From Pseudonocardia alaniniphila (lineage in GTDB: Bacteria; Actinomycetota; Actinomycetes; Mycobacteriales; Pseudonocardiaceae), in the NCBI RefSeq assembly GCF_022524485.1, contig NZ_JAKXMK010000016.1, positions 62,001 through 126,000 on the forward strand: DNA of 64,000 nt, given 5' to 3'. Numbering within the stretch: the stretch's first letter is position 1; each line of letters starts with the position of its first letter. This document shows, piece by piece, positions 1 through 8,262 of the stretch. A program made the position numbers and the translations under genes. Below the pieces are notes generated by a model. It searched no databases. It was not told where the DNA came from and was given only the letters and a program-made list of their open reading frames with translations.

Positions 1-259
1 CGGCGTCGTAGGACGCCCGGGTTGCCTGGAGGAAGTCCGGTCCGATCACGGTCGGGCACCGTAGCCCGAGATCGGCGGCGATCGGCACACGGCGGAGGGG
101 TGCGTCGCGGCCGGACGGGGAATGACCTCGGCGCGGACGCTCGCGACGCGGGCGGCGAGGACGGGCGCGGTGATCGCGCAGGCAGTCGAAGACCGGCTGG
201 AGTCGACCTGCCCGGAATGCACCGGTTTCGCCTATCCTCCGCGGGAGGAGGTCGGTGGC

Positions 260-1000
260 GTGGTGGTGAGCGGAATCCTCAACCGCCTCGAGGTGCGCGA
301 CGACCACGCACTCGTCGAGCTGACGGGCGTCCTGCGCCTCGGCACGATGGCGGACGTGCGGCGGCTGTTGATCAAGCTGCTCGCCGACCACGAGCGTCTC
401 CTCATCGACCTGTCCCGGATCCGGCTCGAATGGGAGCCTGCCGTGCAGGTCTTCCCGTCAGTGCTGACCGACGCAGGCGGCTGGCCCGCCGCCCGGCTGG
501 TGCTCTTCGGGGCGGATGACTGGATGAGCTCGAACCTGCGGGCTCTGCACGTTCAGCGGACGGTCCCGGTCGTGCGCACCCGCGCCGACGCTGAACGTCG
601 CGTGCTCGAGAGGCCCGACCGCGTCACACGCGCCCGGGAGCTGCCGGCGCATTCAGGAGCACCTCGTGCGGCGCGGATGTTCCTGTCCGACGTGTGCCTG
701 GACTGGGGCGCGGTGGACCTGTACGAGGATGCCGCACTCGTCGCCAGCGAGCTCGTGACCAACGCGGTCGTGCACGCTGAAAGCACGAGCCGGCTGCGCA
801 TCGGCCTGGATCATCGGGGGTTGTGGCTCGAGGTCCGCGACTACCGTCCCGGAGACGCTCCCCGGCCGCGTCCCCGCGTCATCGGCGGAAACGGTGGCCG
901 TGGCCTGCACGTCGTCGACGCTGTGGCCCAGCAATGGGGGGTCACCGACCATCCCGACGGGAAGACGGTCTGGGCGCTGCTCCGCGTGCGTTCCGGGTGA
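260..1000 (+). CDS. STAS-HATPase fusion, anti-sigma regulatory protein
   Basis: Likely partner-switching protein combining an N-terminal STAS-like domain (about residues 10-100) with a C-terminal RsbW/SpoIIAB-type ATPase domain (about 115-245). The ATPase N-box (ELVTNAVVHA, near residue 165) and a glycine-rich GGRGLHVV box near 210 are visible. The frame is open back to an ATG at 122, but a strong GGGAGGAG ribosome site at 243-250 precedes the GTG at 260, and the extra 46 residues carry no recognisable domain. In the STAS part the usual Asp-Ser-Ser/Thr-Gly phosphorylation motif is not visible (the region reads RIRLEWEPAV). It converges, with a 6-bp gap, on the SpoIIE-type phosphatase gene. 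Fusion and role are inferred from domain order. Confidence 0.8.
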   Translation: MVVSGILNRLEVRDDHALVELTGVLRLGTMADVRRLLIKLLADHERLLIDLSRIRLEWEPAVQVFPSVLTDAGGWPAARLVLFGADDWMSSNLRALHVQRTVPVVRTRADAERRVLERPDRVTRARELPAHSGAPRAARMFLSDVCLDWGAVDLYEDAALVASELVTNAVVHAESTSRLRIGLDHRGLWLEVRDYRPGDAPRPRPRVIGGNGGRGLHVVDAVAQQWGVTDHPDGKTVWALLRVRSG

Positions 1001-1006
1001 CTGCGA

Positions 1007-2350
1007 TCAACCGCCTGGAACGCCGAGCGCCAGCAGCGCGATGTCGTCGCGGGGTGGCGGATCGAACCCGGCGATGTTCGCCACGAGGTCCCTGACGACA
1101 TCGGCGGCTGCGCAACCACGCCCCTTGCTGAGCAGCCTGGCCACGCCGTCCTGGCCGAGCTGTTCGCCCCCGACCGCGGTGTCGGTGAGCCCGTCCGTGT
1201 AGAGCAGGAGCGTCTCGCCCGGCCGCAGCGTCAGCCGCCACGTCATGAAGTACGCATCGGGCACGGCGCCGACGAGCATCCCCACGCGCCGGGGCCCGGC
1301 CTCGACGGCAGAGGTGCAGCCGACGTCGAGCCCCTGCTTCCCGGCACGGAGCCGGAGCGGCGGTTCGTGACCGCCGGTGCCGAGGGTGACGAGGACGCCG
1401 TCCGGCACTCCGGCGTCCTCCTCCACGATTCCGTAGATCACCGTGGCGAACCGGTTCTCGGTGGCGGGGTCCTGGAGCAGTACGCCGTTCACCTCCGACA
1501 GCACCCGGATCGGGTCCGGATCGTGGAGGGCGGCCGCACGCAGGCTGTAGCGCGTCATCGAGGTCAGCGCCGCGGCCGGTGCCCCGTGCCCGCAGACGTC
1601 GCCGAGGAAGAACGCCCACCGTCCGTCGGGCAGCGCGAACACGTCGTAGAAGTCGCCGCCGACGTCCCGGGCCGAGGCGGTGTGGTAGTGGCAGGCCAGC
1701 TCCAGGCCCGGCACCTCGGGCAGCGCCGGCGGCAGCAGAGTGCGCTGGAGCGTGCCCGCGAACTGCTCGATCTCAGCCCGATGCTCGTCGGCCTGCCTGC
1801 GCAGCTGTCGCTCCGCCCGTACCGTGCGCAGCGCGGACAGGCGCTGCTCGAGCTGGTCCATGACGATCTCGGCGAGGTCCTGCAGCGCCGCCAGGCCTGC
1901 AGCCGTGACCTCACGCGGTTCGACGTCGAGCACGTTGATCGTGCCGAGCCGGTGCCCGTCGCGGGTCACGATCGGGGCCGCGGCGTAGAAGCGCACCCCC
2001 ATCGCCGCACGCACCAGAGGGTTGTCGGAGGCCCGTGGGTCGAGCAGCACGTCGCTCACGACGTAGGGCGCCTTCGGCAGCACCGCGGACGCACAGAGCG
2101 CCGGCTCCGGGCCGAGCTGGCGGACTCCCTCGAGCCCGTGCGCCGCCGTCAACCAGACGCGGTCCTTGTCGACGATCGTGACCGTCGCGATGGGTGCGTG
2201 GAACCAGCGCGCGGCCAGCGCCGCTATGCGGTCGAAGGCGCCATCGGGTGGCGCGTCGAGGATCTCGTAGCGCGCCACGGCGGCCAGCCGGTCCAGGTCT
2301 CCGGCGTCCTGGACCGGCGCGATCCGTGCCTGCTCGTCATCAGCGCCCAC
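1007..2350 (-). CDS. GAF domain-containing PP2C-type (SpoIIE/RsbU) phosphatase
   Basis: Cytosolic serine phosphatase of the SpoIIE/RsbU group, expected to dephosphorylate STAS anti-anti-sigma factors. An N-terminal GAF sensor domain covers about residues 20-165, a helical linker with many Arg/Gln follows, and the PP2C domain covers about 205-447. Metal-binding motifs DVGGDFYD, LGDVCGHG and the C-terminal DDIALL are all present, so the enzyme looks intact. No membrane segment is seen. It faces the STAS-HATPase fusion tail to tail and is divergent from another HATPase gene at 2551, which suggests one local partner-switching module. The signal sensed by GAF cannot be read from the sequence. Confidence 0.9.
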   Translation of the reverse strand: MGADDEQARIAPVQDAGDLDRLAAVARYEILDAPPDGAFDRIAALAARWFHAPIATVTIVDKDRVWLTAAHGLEGVRQLGPEPALCASAVLPKAPYVVSDVLLDPRASDNPLVRAAMGVRFYAAAPIVTRDGHRLGTINVLDVEPREVTAAGLAALQDLAEIVMDQLEQRLSALRTVRAERQLRRQADEHRAEIEQFAGTLQRTLLPPALPEVPGLELACHYHTASARDVGGDFYDVFALPDGRWAFFLGDVCGHGAPAAALTSMTRYSLRAAALHDPDPIRVLSEVNGVLLQDPATENRFATVIYGIVEEDAGVPDGVLVTLGTGGHEPPLRLRAGKQGLDVGCTSAVEAGPRRVGMLVGAVPDAYFMTWRLTLRPGETLLLYTDGLTDTAVGGEQLGQDGVARLLSKGRGCAAADVVRDLVANIAGFDPPPRDDIALLALGVPGG

Positions 2351-2550
2351 CGCAGCCTCGTTCTCGTATCCGCACGTCAGGGGCGTCCTGTCCGTTGAGC
2401 GTACGACAGCATCGGAAGCCCGATAAGTAGATGCTTACTGGTGGGGACATCCGTGTCCGCCCGTTGCCCGCACCTTTCCGGCATTCGGCCGACAGATCCC
2501 ACGAGTGGGAGAATCGGTTGTGCCGACCGGCGGCTGGGTAAGCCGACTTC

Positions 2551-2961
2551 GTGGTGGCGAACGGCGGGCTGGACGGGCGGGTTCGGCATCGGACGCTGCC
2601 CGCGGAGCTCGGCTCGACCAGAGCCGCACGGGAGACGGTCCGGGTGGCCTGCCGCGACTGGCGGGTGGACGACGACACGTGCGACGACGCCCTCCTCGTC
2701 GCCACGGAGCTCGTCGCGAACGCGGTGGACCACGCGCAGACGCCGTGCGTCCTCATCCTCAGCCGTGATCATGACGGGCTGCGCATCACCGTGCGGGACT
2801 TCGCGCCGCGGCAGCTGCCGGAGCTGCAGCCCGTGGACGTGACGGCGGCGCGGGGGCGGGGGCTGCAGGTGGTCGCGGCGGTGTCCAGCGAATGGGGCGT
2901 GACCACGGTCGACGGAGAGAAGTCGGTCTGGGCGGTCCTGGCGGAGGAGACCGAGGCGTAG
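2551..2961 (+). CDS. Stand-alone RsbW-like ATP-binding anti-sigma regulatory factor
   Basis: A 136-residue HATPase_c protein of the RsbW/SpoIIAB kinase family. The N-box ELVANAVDHA (Asn57) and the glycine box RGRGLQVV (about 101-108) mark the ATP site, and the domain fills nearly the whole protein. Such proteins bind a sigma factor or phosphorylate a STAS antagonist. No cognate sigma gene lies directly beside it; the nearest is the ECF42 gene at 3591, and that family is not normally controlled this way. Divergent from the GAF-SpoIIE gene across a 200-bp promoter region. Confidence 0.85.
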   Translation: MVANGGLDGRVRHRTLPAELGSTRAARETVRVACRDWRVDDDTCDDALLVATELVANAVDHAQTPCVLILSRDHDGLRITVRDFAPRQLPELQPVDVTAARGRGLQVVAAVSSEWGVTTVDGEKSVWAVLAEETEA

Positions 2962-3074
2962 GGGCGCCCTGCAAAAGAATCTCCGGAGGTCTGTCGAAGT
3001 CGAGCCACCTCGTTCGACGCAGGGGTGGAGCCGGAATCCCGGCTCCGCACGAGCGGACATCGAGGAGGCACAAG

Positions 3075-3485
3075 ATGCGGTTCATGCTCCTGTTGAAGGG
3101 TGACCCGGGCGCCGACGCACGCCCGAGCGACGAGCTCATCGGCGCGATGCAGAAGTACGGGGAGGAGCTCCACAAGGCCGGGGTGCTGCTCGCGGGCGAG
3201 GGGCTGGAGCCGAGCGGGGCGTCGGGGGCACGGGTCATCTACTCCGGCGGGAGCCGGAAGGTGGTGGACGGGCCGTTCGCCGAGTCCAAGGAGCTGGTGG
3301 CGGGCTACTACCTGCTGCAGGTCTCGTCGCGGGAAGAGGCGATCGAGTGGGCGTCCCGGTGCCCGGTCGAGTTCGCCGTGCAGGGTGACGAGGAGGCCGT
3401 GGTCGAGGTCCGGCGCATCGCCGAGTTCGACGACCAGGACGCGATCGGCGAGGCGCGCCGTGCCGTGCCGGAGGAAGCCCGATGA
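3075..3485 (+). CDS. YCII-related DGPF-domain protein
   Basis: A 136-residue dimeric alpha/beta-barrel protein of the YCII/DGPF family. The signature VDGPFAESKELVAGYYLL-type segment starts at residue 64, with D65-G66-P67-F68. The start ATG at 3075 has GAGGAGG at 3062-3068. DGPF proteins are the standard genomic partner of ECF42 sigma factors, and an ECF42 gene follows 105 bp downstream, so co-function is likely. The biochemical activity of the family is not established. Confidence 0.9.
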   Translation: MRFMLLLKGDPGADARPSDELIGAMQKYGEELHKAGVLLAGEGLEPSGASGARVIYSGGSRKVVDGPFAESKELVAGYYLLQVSSREEAIEWASRCPVEFAVQGDEEAVVEVRRIAEFDDQDAIGEARRAVPEEAR

Positions 3486-3590
3486 GCTCTCGGAAATGGG
3501 CGCTGGACCGGGCGAAGCGCCTCCACGGCGAACAGGTCGGTTGACGGGCTCCTTGCCGGGCGTCCCGTCACGATGCTCTGATCGGGCACC

Positions 3591-4919
3591 GTGACGGGAA
3601 CCCCGGCGAACCGTGCGATCGAGGCGATCTGGCGTATCGAGTCGCCGAAGCTCATCGCCCGCCTGACCCGGATCGTGCGTGATGTCGGGCTCGCCGAGGA
3701 GATCGCACAGGACGCACTCGTCGCCGCGCTCGAGCAGTGGCCGCGGGACGGAGTACCGCGCAATCCCGGCGCGTGGCTGACGGCCACCGCCAAGCACCGG
3801 GCGGTGGACCTGGTCCGCCGGGACGTGCGACTCGGGCAGAAGATCGTCGAGCTGGGCCGCGATCTGGAGGTGCGGCAGGCGATGGACGTGCGGAATCTCG
3901 GGGCCGAGACCGCCGCCGACAGCGACATCGACGACGACCTTCTGCGCCTCGTGTTCGTCGCCTGCCACCCCGTGCTCTCCACCGACGCACGGGTCGCGCT
4001 GACCCTCCGGGTGCTCGCCGGTCTGACGACCAAGGAGATCGCGCGGGCGTTCCTGGTGCCGGAGCCGACCGTGGCGCAGCGGATCTCCCGGGCCAAGCGG
4101 ACGTTGGCGGAGGCTGCCGTCCCGTTCGAGGTGCCCGCGCGCGACGAGCTCGCGGAGCGGCTGCCGTCCGTGCTCGAGGTCGTCTACCTGGTGTTCAACG
4201 AGGGGTACTCGGCTACCGCTGGGGAGGACTGGATCCGTCCCTCCCTGTGCGAGGAGGCGATGCGGCTCGGCCGGGTGCTGGCGGGGCTGGCGCCGGACGA
4301 ACCCGAGGTGCACGGGCTCGTCGCGCTGATGGAGATCCAGGCGTCGCGGATCAGGGCGCGAGTGGGGCCGACGGGGGAGCCGATCCTGCTGCTCGACCAG
4401 GACCGCTCCCGGTGGGACCACGTTCTCATCGGCCGCGGCCTGGCGGCGCTGTCGCGTGCGGACGAGCTGGGCGACCGGCGCGGGGAGCACGGGGCGTACG
4501 CGGTGCAGGCCGCGATCGCCGCCTGCCACGCCCGGGCGCTCACCGCTGCCGACACGGACTGGGTCCGCATCGCTGCGCTCTACGACATCCTCGCGAAGAT
4601 CATGCGGTCGGCAGTAGTGGAGCTGAACCGGGCCGTCGCCGTCGGGATGGCCTACGGCCCCACCGCGGGGCTCGAACTGCTCGATCTGGTGGGCGGCGAT
4701 CCTGCCCTCGCGCGCTATCACCTCCTGCCCAGCGTCCGCGGTGACCTGCTGGTGAAGCTGGGCCGCCACGGCGAGGCCCATGTGGAGTTCGCGCGCGCGG
4801 CAGCGCTCACCGCGAACGGGCGCGAGCGAACGCTGCTCCTCGACCGGGCGGCCACGGCGCTGGCGCGTACCGACGGAGAGGGCCCGGACCGGAGGGACCA
4901 GTCGCCGGGTCCGGTCTGA
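3591..4919 (+). CDS. ECF42-type RNA polymerase sigma factor with C-terminal extension
   Basis: Extracytoplasmic-function sigma factor of 442 residues, about twice the usual ECF length. Region 2 lies at about 10-80 (EEIAQDALVAALEQWP), region 4 helix-turn-helix at about 115-170 (LTTKEIARAFLVPEPTVAQR), and a long C-terminal domain (DUF6596 plus TPR-like helices, about 185-430) follows. That architecture and the neighbouring DGPF gene define the ECF42 group, which lacks an anti-sigma factor and is thought to be controlled through its C-terminal extension. GTG start. No transmembrane anti-sigma gene is present nearby, in agreement. Confidence 0.92.
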   Translation: MTGTPANRAIEAIWRIESPKLIARLTRIVRDVGLAEEIAQDALVAALEQWPRDGVPRNPGAWLTATAKHRAVDLVRRDVRLGQKIVELGRDLEVRQAMDVRNLGAETAADSDIDDDLLRLVFVACHPVLSTDARVALTLRVLAGLTTKEIARAFLVPEPTVAQRISRAKRTLAEAAVPFEVPARDELAERLPSVLEVVYLVFNEGYSATAGEDWIRPSLCEEAMRLGRVLAGLAPDEPEVHGLVALMEIQASRIRARVGPTGEPILLLDQDRSRWDHVLIGRGLAALSRADELGDRRGEHGAYAVQAAIAACHARALTAADTDWVRIAALYDILAKIMRSAVVELNRAVAVGMAYGPTAGLELLDLVGGDPALARYHLLPSVRGDLLVKLGRHGEAHVEFARAAALTANGRERTLLLDRAATALARTDGEGPDRRDQSPGPV

Positions 4920-5023
4920 GCACGAGTACGACATCACGCGGCACCCTGGCGGGAGTGAAGGTTCTGCCGGCGGACGGGCCGGGGCACGGCGCTGCCAGGC
5001 CCAGCGGCCGGGCACCAGGATTC

Positions 5024-5395
5024 ATGCGTGCCGCGGCGACGGCGGCCGCCGCACTGCTCCTGTCCGCATGCGCAGGCCTCGAGCCACCGGAGGTCGAGCA
5101 GGTGGCGTCGGCGTTCGCGGGGGCCGACCCGTCCGCCCGGTGCCAGATGCTCGCGCCCGCCACGGCCTCGGCGCTGGAGGGCCGGCAGGCCGAGTCGTGC
5201 GTGCAGGCGATGTCGCAGCTCTCGCTGCCCAGGGGCGCGGTGGTCTCGTCGACGGTGTCGGGAGACCAGGCCCAGGTACAGCTCGTCGGCGACACCGTGT
5301 TCCTGACCCTGACGAGTGACGGGTGGAAGGTCACGGCCGCCGGGTGCCGCTCGCAGGCAGACGCACGGTACGACTGCCGGCTGGAGGGCCCCTGA
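5024..5395 (+). CDS. Small secreted lipoprotein, function unknown
   Basis: A 123-residue exported protein. The N-terminus is a short lipoprotein signal peptide with lipobox LLSAC (Cys16). The frame is open back to a GTG at 4955, which would lengthen the n-region by 23 residues; the ATG at 5024 is preferred because it places the lipobox at a normal distance. The mature part has a conserved-looking cystatin/NTF2-like pattern (a helix with paired cysteines, then strands ending TSDGWKVTAAGC) and four further cysteines. No enzymatic motif is recognised. It converges on the alcohol dehydrogenase gene. Confidence 0.7.
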   Translation: MRAAATAAAALLLSACAGLEPPEVEQVASAFAGADPSARCQMLAPATASALEGRQAESCVQAMSQLSLPRGAVVSSTVSGDQAQVQLVGDTVFLTLTSDGWKVTAAGCRSQADARYDCRLEGP

Positions 5396-5416
5396 GATCG
5401 GCGCTCTGTTCGTGAC

Positions 5417-6538
5417 CTACCCGGCCGTGACTTCCGTGGGGATCACGACGGCCCGACCCGTGGCGCCCGAGCCCAGCGCGCGGTAGGCCTCGCCAACCTC
5501 GTCGAGGGAGTGCCGCCCGCCGAGCAGCGCGTCCAGCGGGAGACGTCCGGAGCTGTAGAGGGAGAGGATCCGGGGCAGGTCGACGGGTGGGTTGGCCGAG
5601 CCGTACAGGCTTCCCACCAGGCGCTTCTGCTGTTGAACCAGCTCGTTGATCGGCACGGCAGCGGTGGCGTCCACCGACGCGAGGCCGACGGCGATCGCGG
5701 TGCCGCCGGGTCGCAGCGCGGAGAAGGCCTGGCGCAGCGTCTGCGGCGCGCCGACCGCATCGACGGCAACCTCGGCGCCCCCACCCGTCAGATCCTGGAC
5801 GGCGGCCACCACCCCGGCCGCATCGAGCGCCGACGCGTCGACGGTGTGGGTGGCGCCGAGCTGCCGTGCAAGCGCCAGCTTGTCGGCGGCCACGTCGACC
5901 ACCACCACGGGATCGGCTCCCACGAGCGTCGCGCCCATCACGGCCGAGAGCCCGACGCCGCCCGCGCCGATGACAAGCAACGGACTTCCCGCCACCTGGC
6001 CTGCCACGTTCACCACCGCACCGAGACCGGTGATCACCGCGCAGCCCGCGACGGCGGCCACGGCGGGCGGCACGTCGTCGGGCACACGCACCACGGCGCG
6101 CTGGGAGACCACCGCCTGCTCGGCGAAGCAGGAGACGCCGAGGAAGTGATGCAGCTGCTCGGTACCGCGGCGCAGGCGGGAGGTGCCGTCCATCAGGCCT
6201 CCGCTGCGAGCCTGCACCCGGCCGTAGATGCACATCACAGGACGGCCGGTGATGCAGAACTCGCAGAAGCCGCAGCGCGGGCGCCAGGTGAAGGCCACCC
6301 GATCGCCCACGGCAACGGCGTCGACGCCTGCTCCGATCTCCTCCACGATCCCGCAGCCCTCATGACCGAGCACGATCGGGAGCGGGCAGGGGATGTCCCC
6401 CGACATGTAGTGCAGCTCGGTGTGGCAGACCCCGGCCGCCTCCACCCGTACCCGGACCTCGCCGGCGTGCGGGTCGTCCAGCTCCACGTTCTCGACCTGA
6501 AGCGGGCTGCCGGGCTCCCGCAGTACGGCGGCCCTCAT
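5417..6538 (-). CDS. Zinc-dependent alcohol dehydrogenase (MDR family)
   Basis: NAD(P)-dependent medium-chain alcohol dehydrogenase of 373 residues. Catalytic zinc ligands are visible at Cys38 (GVCHTELHY) and His59 (GHEGCG); a structural zinc site follows as four cysteines in CGFCEFC plus a later Cys. The Rossmann motif GAGGVG lies near residue 200. The frame extends to 6628 but the ATG at 6538 begins the typical MRAAVLREPG start. The layout resembles the class III-like and NDMA-dependent alcohol dehydrogenases common in actinomycetes; substrate cannot be assigned. Divergent from the carbonic anhydrase gene. Confidence 0.9.
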   Translation of the reverse strand: MRAAVLREPGSPLQVENVELDDPHAGEVRVRVEAAGVCHTELHYMSGDIPCPLPIVLGHEGCGIVEEIGAGVDAVAVGDRVAFTWRPRCGFCEFCITGRPVMCIYGRVQARSGGLMDGTSRLRRGTEQLHHFLGVSCFAEQAVVSQRAVVRVPDDVPPAVAAVAGCAVITGLGAVVNVAGQVAGSPLLVIGAGGVGLSAVMGATLVGADPVVVVDVAADKLALARQLGATHTVDASALDAAGVVAAVQDLTGGGAEVAVDAVGAPQTLRQAFSALRPGGTAIAVGLASVDATAAVPINELVQQQKRLVGSLYGSANPPVDLPRILSLYSSGRLPLDALLGGRHSLDEVGEAYRALGSGATGRAVVIPTEVTAG

Positions 6539-6704
6539 GCGCCCGTCCCGGGCAGCGCGGCCGGACGGAACTTCACCAGCGTCATCGGATGGATGCTTCT
6601 CGTCACGGGCCCATCTTGCGGGGTGCACCGGAGATCGCGTGTGGATCGGGCGACTCGTGTGCCCGGGTGGGGACGTTGATCATGCGCGGCGACGGTCCGG
6701 CCCC

Positions 6705-6710
6705 TAGTCT
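6705..6710 (+). promoter_or_regulatory. -10 box of a leaderless promoter for the carbonic anhydrase gene
   Basis: TAGTCT ends 7 nt before the GTG at 6718, so transcription probably begins at or next to the start codon. The same geometry occurs at 35203-35208 and, on the minus strand, at 40791-40796. Confidence 0.5.
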
Positions 6711-6717
6711 CCTGCCC

Positions 6718-7221
6718 GTGAGTGGTGAGGAGTTGCTGAGGCGGCACGCGGCAGACGGCGGCCGGCTCGCCGCGTCGGCGGCGCAGGGATTGGGCTCCGT
6801 TCCTGCTCTCCACACAGTCGTCGTGACGTGCATGGACACCCGCATCGACGTGCTCGGGCTCTTCGGGCTGGCCGTCGGCGAGGTGCACACCCTGCGGAAC
6901 GCGGGCGGAGTCGTCACCGACGACGTCGTGCGCTCGGTGACGATCAGCCAGCGCAAGCTCGGCACCCGTGAGGTGCTGGTGGTCCAGCACACCCGGTGCG
7001 GGCTCGCCTCGTTCACCGACGCCGAGTTCTCCGAAGAGCTCGCGCAGGACGCGGGAATGCTCCCGCCGTGGCGCATCGGCACCTTCGCCGACCCCGCCGT
7101 CGACGTCGGGCGCGGAATGGCTCGGCTGCGGCGCGATCCCTTCGTGCTCCCCGACACCGTCATCCGCGGATTCGTGCTCGACATCGAGGATTTCTCGCTC
7201 CGCGAGATCCACCCGGACTGA
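6718..7221 (+). CDS. Beta-type carbonic anhydrase-like protein
   Basis: A 167-residue protein with the beta-carbonic anhydrase fold. Zinc ligands are visible as Cys38 in CMDTR (with the Asp40-Arg42 dyad), His91 and Cys94 in QHTRCG. It interconverts CO2 and bicarbonate in the cytosol. It belongs to the short beta-CA subgroup common in actinomycetes, shorter than the about 200-220 residues of classical forms. Earlier in-frame starts exist at 6589 and 6682, but the leaderless -10 box and protein alignment favour GTG 6718. Confidence 0.88.
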   Translation: MSGEELLRRHAADGGRLAASAAQGLGSVPALHTVVVTCMDTRIDVLGLFGLAVGEVHTLRNAGGVVTDDVVRSVTISQRKLGTREVLVVQHTRCGLASFTDAEFSEELAQDAGMLPPWRIGTFADPAVDVGRGMARLRRDPFVLPDTVIRGFVLDIEDFSLREIHPD

Positions 7222-7245
7222 GCAACGTCTGCTCACTTTATGTAG

Positions 7246-7260
7246 CCGTCTGTTAGACGG
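7246..7260. other. Short perfect hairpin after the carbonic anhydrase gene
   Basis: CCGTCT-GTT-AGACGG forms a 6-bp stem with a 3-nt loop, 24 bp after the stop codon. It is followed by an A-rich tract, not a T tract, so it is a weak terminator candidate on the plus strand; an operator for the downstream L,D-transpeptidase gene is equally possible. Confidence 0.35.
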
Positions 7261-7371
7261 AACGTGAAAAAAAATCTTGGTCGTAACCCGGTTGGCGTCT
7301 GTCTCGTTTGTACGTTGCGCGCGCTGTAGCCGGGGGTCCCTCGATCGAGTGTCACCCGGACGCGGCCATCC

Positions 7372-8247
7372 ATGTCTGATTCGCACGGTTTGGGTCCTAT
7401 GCCACAGCACACCTCGCCACATCAGGTGGCGCCACCCGAAGATCGACCACGCACGTCCCGCAAGCCGCTCCTGATCGGGGCGATCGTGGGCGTTGTCGTG
7501 ATCCTGGCTGCGGTAATCGGCTTCGCCGCGTTGAGCGGCCCGCCTGACGGATCACCGTCCGGCATCGCGGCGGGCGAAGTCGCACCCGCCGCCGGCGAGC
7601 TCCCTCTGAGCAGCACCTACACCACAGTGGACGGTGCTCCTCAGGACAACGCGGTCGACGCCAAGACCAGCGGGATCGTCGTGCACCCCATCCGGGAGAC
7701 GCCCGTGCACGATGCCCCGAACGGGCGCGCCGTCGCCCGGATGGAGACGACGCAGATCGGCGACACCTGGCTCCCCGTGATCGGTGAGGACCAGGGCTGG
7801 GTGCAGGTCCTGCTGCCGTCGAAGCCCAACGGTTCCACGGGCTGGCTGCGCTCGCAGGACGTGGAGCGTGCAAACACGCCCTACCTCATCAATGTGCACC
7901 TCGAGTCCAAGAAGCTCGAACTGCTGCGCGACGACAAGGTCGTCGGCGAGTGGACGGTCGGCATCGGCAAGGAGTCCGCTCCTACGCCGGCTGGCCGCAC
8001 CTTCCTGCTCGGCGCGTTCAAGGACGCCAAGCAGAGCTACTCACCGGTGATCCTCCCGCTCGGGACGCACAGCCCGACGCACGACACCTTCGGTGGCGGT
8101 CCCGGAACCGTCGCCATCCACACCTGGCCTACCGACGACGTCTACGGCACCGAGACCAGCGATGGCTGTATCCGGGTGCCACCGGACGCTCTGGACCAAC
8201 TGACCAGGGTGCCGCTCGGCACCCTCGTGATGATCAACGAAGATTGA
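7372..8247 (+). CDS. Membrane-anchored L,D-transpeptidase (YkuD domain)
   Basis: Cell-wall cross-linking enzyme of 291 residues, forming 3-3 peptidoglycan links or anchoring proteins. A single N-terminal membrane helix (about 32-54) follows a Pro-rich cytosolic tail; an SH3-like region lies at about 95-165 and the YkuD domain at 170-291. The catalytic core is His250 in AIHTW and Cys266 in SDGCIR; the residue two before the Cys is Asp where the consensus [S/T]HGC has His, a variant seen in some actinobacterial members. The next gene starts 15 bp downstream, so they are probably co-transcribed. Confidence 0.92.
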   Translation: MSDSHGLGPMPQHTSPHQVAPPEDRPRTSRKPLLIGAIVGVVVILAAVIGFAALSGPPDGSPSGIAAGEVAPAAGELPLSSTYTTVDGAPQDNAVDAKTSGIVVHPIRETPVHDAPNGRAVARMETTQIGDTWLPVIGEDQGWVQVLLPSKPNGSTGWLRSQDVERANTPYLINVHLESKKLELLRDDKVVGEWTVGIGKESAPTPAGRTFLLGAFKDAKQSYSPVILPLGTHSPTHDTFGGGPGTVAIHTWPTDDVYGTETSDGCIRVPPDALDQLTRVPLGTLVMINED

Positions 8248-8262
8248 GGGGTTTGCACCACT

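Noticed and set aside
2769..5015. A 748-codon open frame on the minus strand opposite the DGPF and ECF42 genes
   Set aside because: Low-complexity shadow of the two recognised plus-strand genes.
7222..7371. c-di-AMP-type riboswitch before the L,D-transpeptidase gene
   Set aside because: Only a short 6-bp hairpin is present; none of the conserved riboswitch core could be seen.
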